DNA of 13,126 nucleotides, taken from Glomus cerebriforme. Its lineage: Eukaryota; Glomeromycota; Glomeromycetes; Glomerales; Glomeraceae. Below are positions 8,775-13,126 of the stretch, piece after piece (the first letter of the stretch is position 1; the number at the start of each line of letters is the position of its first letter). The stretch is taken from the NCBI GenBank assembly GCA_003550305.1, contig QKYT01000167.1:74699-87824 (forward strand), in the 5' to 3' direction. The translations under genes and the position numbers were made by a program. The notes below the pieces were generated by a model that was given only the letters and a program-made list of their open reading frames with translations, did not search any database and was not told where the DNA came from.

Positions 8775-9092
8775 AGTTATAAAATTAATTTATTAATTGA
8801 AATTGAAGAATCATAGTAACACATTTTAAAAAATCTAGTAAAAATTAAATAATAAATTATGTGAAATAAATATAATAAAATAAGATTAAAAATATTTTTT
8901 TAAAAATAATTCGATGTACATGTAAAAACAATTTCTTTACAAAACCAAATATTCATGATTAGATCAAAATCTCCAATTCAAAAATTCCTAAATATGAATC
9001 AGCACGAATATATTAATTATTTTATTATTCATCTGATAATTATAAATTGGTCATTTCATTATTATGCTAAAATTTTCAAATTAATAAATTGA

Positions 9093-9182
9093 AAGCGAGA
9101 ATTTATTTTTCACCTTGGGAATATGACAAGTGATATTGATAATGCAGATGCGTTGTATAAATTATTTTGTAAAACAAAATAA
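9093..9182 (+). pseudogene. Short coding-like fragment
   Basis: A stretch of 29 sense codons, open between stops, ends in TAA and reads as a mixed-composition peptide including HLGNMTSDIDNADALYKLFC. Its composition is less low-complexity than the surrounding frames, suggesting the tail of a decayed gene. The family is not recognised. Confidence 0.2.
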
Positions 9183-9371
9183 ATAAAAAAATAGCTGATA
9201 TTAATTATATTTACAATTCATAAAAAAAATATCATTATTATCAGTAGTAGTGATTACTGTTTCTTTAAAAAATATTTTACACACTGTTTATTTATTTCTT
9301 TTAAGAAAGTAATTAAGAAAGCTTCTTGACATTCCAATAATTGACAGGATACTCTTGAAATGAGTTATTTT

Positions 9372-9458
9372 TTATATGAAAAAACGGGATGTAAAACATG
9401 CAATTTCAGGGACTTCATCATCTTCAACATCAGCCAATTATTCTCTCAACGATTCAAA
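9372..9458 (-). pseudogene. Short coding-like fragment with an internal stop
   Basis: A minus-strand frame reading FESLRE, a stop, then LADVEDDEVPEIACFTSRFF before TAA. The acidic, protein-like composition and single internal stop suggest a decayed exon. It is preceded by a TTTAG that could be an old acceptor. The family is not recognised. Confidence 0.22.
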
Positions 9459-10170
9459 GCTAAATATGAACGTGATATATATAATTAAATGATAAAAGGT
9501 CTAATAATCATTAGAAAATCATAACTACTTTTGATAGCACAATTTTGAAAAGAGCTACATTAAAAGTTTAAATGAAATAATTTTTCTCACTGAAATTCTG
9601 ATAAAAACATGTAAACAATATTGAAAAGCTTTTAAATAAAGTTTAACTTTATTAAAAAAAATAAATAAAAATGTGGTTAGTTCAGATGTTTGGAATTTTT
9701 TTTAAAAATTTAAAATTTTTGAAAATTTTTTTCGTATTTTATCAATAACATGAATACTAATTTACTCCCTAAAATCGTATGACTATTGGTATCAAGCTAC
9801 AACTTGTGTCCTGTAAAAATTTTATCTGAATATTTCCACATTTTAAAAAAATTATTCGTATAAGAATTTAATATCTAAGTGAATTTTCATTTTTCACGTT
9901 ATCGCTTTTGAATTAGAAAAGAAACTAGGTCAGTTAATGAAATATTGAATAAACTTTCACTATGCTAAGCTATTTTATGGTTTAAATAATTGAAAACTAC
10001 TTTATACCGAGTTATTTAAAGGTATTGGTAATAATTTGATTACTTCATTTTTTCAAATGTTAAAACTTTTCATTATGATAATTTTTTAATTTTTACGTTT
10101 CAAAATATTTTTATTATAAAATATAAAAAAAAAATAGTTTATGAAATGTTTCTTGACATACTGTAGTTAA

Positions 10171-10266
10171 ATAGAAAAAGTTACGACGAAGAAAAATGTT
10201 ATTGAAAATGAGACTACCGAAAATCATTATCCGAAATCATATGGTTTATGGGTAGGTGATGTTTAA
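10171..10266 (+). pseudogene. Short coding-like fragment
   Basis: Thirty-one codons open between stops on the plus strand, containing NVIENETTENHYPKSYGLWV and ending in TAA. The composition is balanced and unlike the neighbouring frames, but there is no start codon, no splice context and no family match. Confidence 0.2.
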
Positions 10267-10374
10267 CTGTCACGACAAATTACATAATTGGTCTGTTTTA
10301 AATAAAACTATACTCTATGATTCCAATTGTTTGACAAGATATGAAATAGAAGAATAATATACTGTATTATGTTT

Positions 10375-10476
10375 TTAGTTTAAATATGTGTCTTGATCTT
10401 CACTTGGAGAAATAGTTGCTTGATAATTGTTTCTAGAAGTTGAAGCATAAACAGTTTCAATCTTTAATACGACAAT
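10375..10476 (-). other. Overlapping out-of-frame C-terminal-like extension of the kinase gene
   Basis: Immediately past the TGA of the minus-strand kinase gene (10457-10459), the +1 frame stays open for 33 codons to a TAA at 10375-10377. It reads IETVYASTSRNNYQATISPS then EDQDTYLN. The Ser/Thr/Asp-rich, non-repetitive composition looks like a genuine kinase tail. It may be a longer original C-terminus cut off by a one-base change, or an alternatively spliced end. It is not proven to be translated. Confidence 0.35.
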
Positions 10477-13126
10477 CTAAACCTTTAGATGATTCTAAAT
10501 TAAATAATAAGTCAATAATATTATATATCATAAGATAAAATAAATAAACAAGTAATAAAATACCTCTATATTGTACATATAATTTACTAGTAGTTGTTTT
10601 TAAGTCATCTAATTTGTTTGATTGCATTTCTTTGTTATAATTTCTTAATTCTTCAAAGATAATATCATCAGTTTCAAAAAATGTGAATTTTTGGATTATT
10701 TCATCTGCTGTTGGACGATTTGAAGGTTCTGCATCCCAACATTTATTTAATAAATTAATTAAAACTTCTGGAATATTTCCGTGAATTTTTGGTTTCGAGT
10801 TGTTTTTACAAATATCTATAAAAAGGGCCAAGTCATCACAAAATATATTATATGGTCTTTTTCCAGTAAATACTTCATTAATAATAATTCCAAAGGCATA
10901 AATATCTGCCTTTTGAGTGTAAGGTNGACCTCGTAATATTTCAGGCGCCATATATGGTAAATTTCCATAAATTTTCNTTTCTTNATTATTATCTGATTGC
11001 TTATTAATATATTTACTTAAACCAAAATCAGTTATTTTAGTTTGATCAAAATCTATATTCAATATATTTCCAGGATGAATATCTTGATGAATGAGACCTT
11101 TGGAATGAATTTCACTAAGACCTTTAGCTATATCTTTTAATATTTGAATCTTAAATGTTGTAGGTAAATATTCATGTAATTTATTCAAAAAGCTTCGTAA
11201 ACTTCCATGTTTTACATATTCCAAAACTAAAATATAATTTTGTGATACTGGATCTATAGATATCCCATAAAGTTTAGTGATTTTATGAGAAAATCCTATT
11301 TTGTAATAAGATTGTATCTAAAATAAATGTATAAATGAATAAAGTATAAAGTTAATTTTGTAATAAATAATAATATATCATAATTAATAACTTACTTCTT
11401 GTAAAAGTCCTGAAATATCATAATTAGAATTTTCATTGATTTTTAAAGCCACATGTTTATAACCATCAAGACGTTCCCATTCATAAGTATCATTATTCCA
11501 TTTACATATAGTATTATCTAACCATATAGCACTATATACTTTCGAAAATCCTCCTTTATCAAGAAATTTAATATCAATAAGTGATGTATAAGGAATCCAT
11601 TCAATAAATTCACTTACATGTTCGCTTTTACAATAATTATTTTTAAGAATAATGTTGAGGTCATTATTATTACTTAAAAAGTTGTCATACTTAAGATCAA
11701 AGTGCCTAATCTTGCAATTATTACACCAATAGATAAATGGTCGATTATAATTGCATTCAGAACATTTGTACTGAATTAAATAATTTTTTAATATTAGAAT
11801 ATAAAAATTTGATGTTGGATCTTCAGAAATACCATAAATGTTTTGCTTATAATAATGTTTAAATTTATATTCTATTTCCTGTATTTCAATAGAAATCAAA
11901 TAAGAGTTAGATGTAATAATTAACAAAACAATAAATTCAAAATCAAACCATCAAACCTACATTATTATACAAAAACATCAAAAATTCGTAATAATTTATA
12001 AAAAATTTCAAAATTACTTCTTGATATTCAACTATTTTCCAATCATTCTTATGATAATTCCAGCAGCTAATATTACCTTTTTTCAATATAGCACTGTATA
12101 ATTTAATGGAAGTTCCATTTTTAATTAAATTAATATCTTCTAATTCATTAAAAGGTATCCATTCAAATAATGTTTTCAATTTGCTTTCACAGTAATTATT
12201 TCTAAGAATCTTATCAATTTCATTATTTTCACTTGGCTGTTTTCCGTAAGTTAATTCAAAATGGTTTAATTTACAATTTTTACACCAATCAAAAAAATTG
12301 AATCCAATTTGACATTTTTCACACTCTGTACATAAGTATTGGTAATTATTGAATATACTACTACCAAAAACTAATATAAAATTATTTGACATTGGGTCTT
12401 TAGATATTCCATGAAGGTAAAGTTTTTCTCCTTCTCCTAATAAAGAGCAATTAAATTCAAACTATAATAGCATACATCTTTGTGTTAGAAGGTTAATTTA
12501 TCAAATGTCAAAAATAAAGGTTCAAAAAGAAACTCACTTCATATTTATAAATAAACAAGTCATATAAATCTTCAAAATTCTTTAATATCACTTTCTTGTT
12601 TTTAATTCTTCTATTCCAACTAAATTCATCCTCATTCCAATCACAAATATGACCATTTAACCATATAGAATTGTAAGTTGAAGTTCCTTTATCTGTAATT
12701 TTAAATTCATTATAAGGTATCCATTCAATTAATTCATTCGGACTTTTACTTTTACAATAGTTATTCTTGAGAAACTCATCAATCTTGTTATTTCCATTTG
12801 GATGTTCTCCATAATTAAATTGAAAATATTTCAATTTACAATTGTTACACCAATCAAAAAAATGAGATAGAAGTCTACATTTGGCACATGTGATTAAAAA
12901 TTTATCAAAATTATATTGAATTACCAATATATATTTAAATGATATTGGATCTTTAGATATTCCATAAATTCTTTCATCAAATGTATTATAATTTATCTAT
13001 ATAATAAATTAATTTATTTGAAAGATTAATTTTTTAAAGATCAAAATTAGATTTTTTAAAGAAACTTACTTCAAGTCCACAGGTATAGGTAAGTAAATCA
13101 TTTGATTTTTCAAAAATCAATAGTGT
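10457..13126 (-). CDS. Multi-module Cys-ribbon kinase with tandem N-lobe repeats (5' end outside window)
   Basis: Read on the minus strand, the exons are: beyond the edge to 13070 (57 nt visible), 12996-12538, 12461-11961, 11878-11396, 11317-10564 and 10494-10457. Introns of 73, 76, 82 and 78 nt are phase 0, and the last, 69 nt, is phase 1. All exons are open and in frame, giving 763 visible residues. Numbered from the edge, residues 1-19 end one module; 20-172, 173-339 and 340-500 are three ribbon plus N-lobe modules; 501-763 is the catalytic part. Module 3 has a proper glycine loop (KGGFSKVY), VALK Lys485 and helix-C Glu500. The last part has HQDIHPGN (Asp579, Asn584), DFG at 597-599, APE at 624-626 and CWDAEPSNRP, so one complete, probably active non-RD kinase is present. 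The tail ends LDCRIKD. Three N bases lie in the activation-loop region. It is paralogous to the gene at 6731. Separate pseudogenes are unlikely because four junctions keep frame. Confidence 0.78.
11396..11878 (-). repeat. N-lobe/ribbon module 3, adjoining the catalytic domain (exon of 161 codons)
   Basis: Order: YGISEDPTSNFYILI (residues 15-29), ribbon cysteines 39, 42, 52 and 55, EWIPY (93-97), the intact loop KGGFSKVYSA (108-117), VALK Lys146 and terminal Glu161. Its kinase residues are intact, as expected if this module supplies the working N-lobe for the C-lobe encoded by the next exon. Confidence 0.72.
11961..12461 (-). repeat. N-lobe/ribbon module 2 (exon of 167 codons)
   Basis: Order: HGISKDPMSNNFILV (residues 18-32), ribbon cysteines 47, 50, 60 and 63 with an extra Cys at 44, EWIPF (100-104), the degenerate loop KNGTSIKLYSA and VILK Lys152. 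The exon ends in Asn-Asn where the other modules have the helix-C Glu. The donor is GTAGGT, less ideal than its neighbours. This is the most diverged module. Confidence 0.68.
12538..12996 (-). repeat. N-lobe/ribbon module 1 (exon of 153 codons)
   Basis: Order within the exon: beta4-beta5 segment YGISKDPISFKYILVIQY (residues 11-28), ribbon cysteines at 37, 40, 50 and 53, the linker ending EWIPY (91-95), and a damaged glycine loop (DKGTSTYNS, one residue short). An IWLNG motif, VILK Lys139 and a terminal Glu153 follow. With the glycine loop broken and no C-lobe, it cannot be a kinase by itself. Confidence 0.7.
13070..13126 (-). repeat. End of a further upstream N-lobe module (partial)
   Basis: Nineteen visible codons (TLLIFEKSNDLLTYTCGLE) end at a phase-0 GTAAGT donor, exactly as the next module's exon ends KNFEDLYDLFIYKYE before GTGAGT. 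The two align in length and hydrophobic pattern, so at least one more module lies to the right of the window. Confidence 0.6.

Larger units (their letters stand above)
8430..10374. other. Convergent intergenic region between two kinase genes
   Basis: About 1.9 kb between the 3' ends of the plus-strand and minus-strand kinase genes. AATAAA-like strings shortly after 8429 could serve the first gene's 3' end. It is otherwise AT-rich, with a cluster of inverted repeats (8725-8774), a 19-bp palindrome with a one-base centre at 9635-9653, and three short coding-like fragments listed separately. The minus-strand frame at 8560-8748 has no family resemblance and is not called. Confidence 0.5.

Noticed and set aside
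1..13126. tRNA, rRNA or CRISPR-like arrays
   Set aside because: I found no tRNA B-box-type GGTTCGA context, no rRNA signature and no regularly spaced repeats with unique spacers.

Overview
The window is very AT-rich eukaryotic DNA. It has short (63-82 nt) GT-AG introns and two expanded-family protein kinase genes that begin with a Cys-pair ribbon of the form C-x2-C-x9-C-x2-C followed by an EWI(P/S)Y segment and a tyrosine-kinase-like domain. From memory of these families, the architecture is typical of arbuscular mycorrhizal fungi (Glomeromycotina, Rhizophagus-like). That assignment is inference; no search was run. Eleven N characters, mostly in small clusters, point to a draft assembly.

Layout, left to right. 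1-3660 is gene-poor. It holds two diverged copies of a ~200-227 bp terminal-inverted-repeat element (1-198 and 1231-1457, the second with a 6-bp target duplication), a decayed coding stretch on the minus strand (about 2440-3124), and a two-copy 119-bp tandem repeat with a foldable structure (3303-3533). 3660-5568 has a 21-bp minisatellite, a diverged 90-bp duplication and a remnant resembling the N-terminus of FAR1/MULE-type transposase proteins. 5569-6133 (minus) is a broken trypsin-like serine protease gene that keeps the GDSGSP catalytic-serine motif but has three one-base frame breaks, all in A runs. 6731-8429 (plus) is a complete four-exon kinase gene of 488 residues with a TATA box and a dyad just upstream. 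8430-10374 is a convergent intergenic stretch with short coding fossils and a cluster of inverted repeats. 10457-13126 (minus) is the 3' part of a second kinase gene that runs off the right edge.

The most unusual object is that second kinase gene. Upstream of one complete catalytic domain it carries a tandem array of half-kinase modules. Each module exon runs from beta-strands 4-5 of the kinase N-lobe straight into a new Cys ribbon, a linker, a glycine-loop-like segment and a VAIK-type lysine. It then stops at the helix-C position, where the next phase-0 intron begins. Three full modules and the end of a fourth are visible, all open and in phase with the catalytic exon, giving at least 763 residues. 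The two upstream modules have degraded glycine loops, but every fully visible module keeps all four ribbon cysteines. This looks like repeated duplication of an exon-intron unit that built a multi-ribbon, multi-pseudo-N-lobe kinase.

The two kinase genes are convergent paralogues. The mobile-element remnants and fossils around them fit an accessory, repeat-rich region in which kinase, protease and transposase families duplicate and decay.
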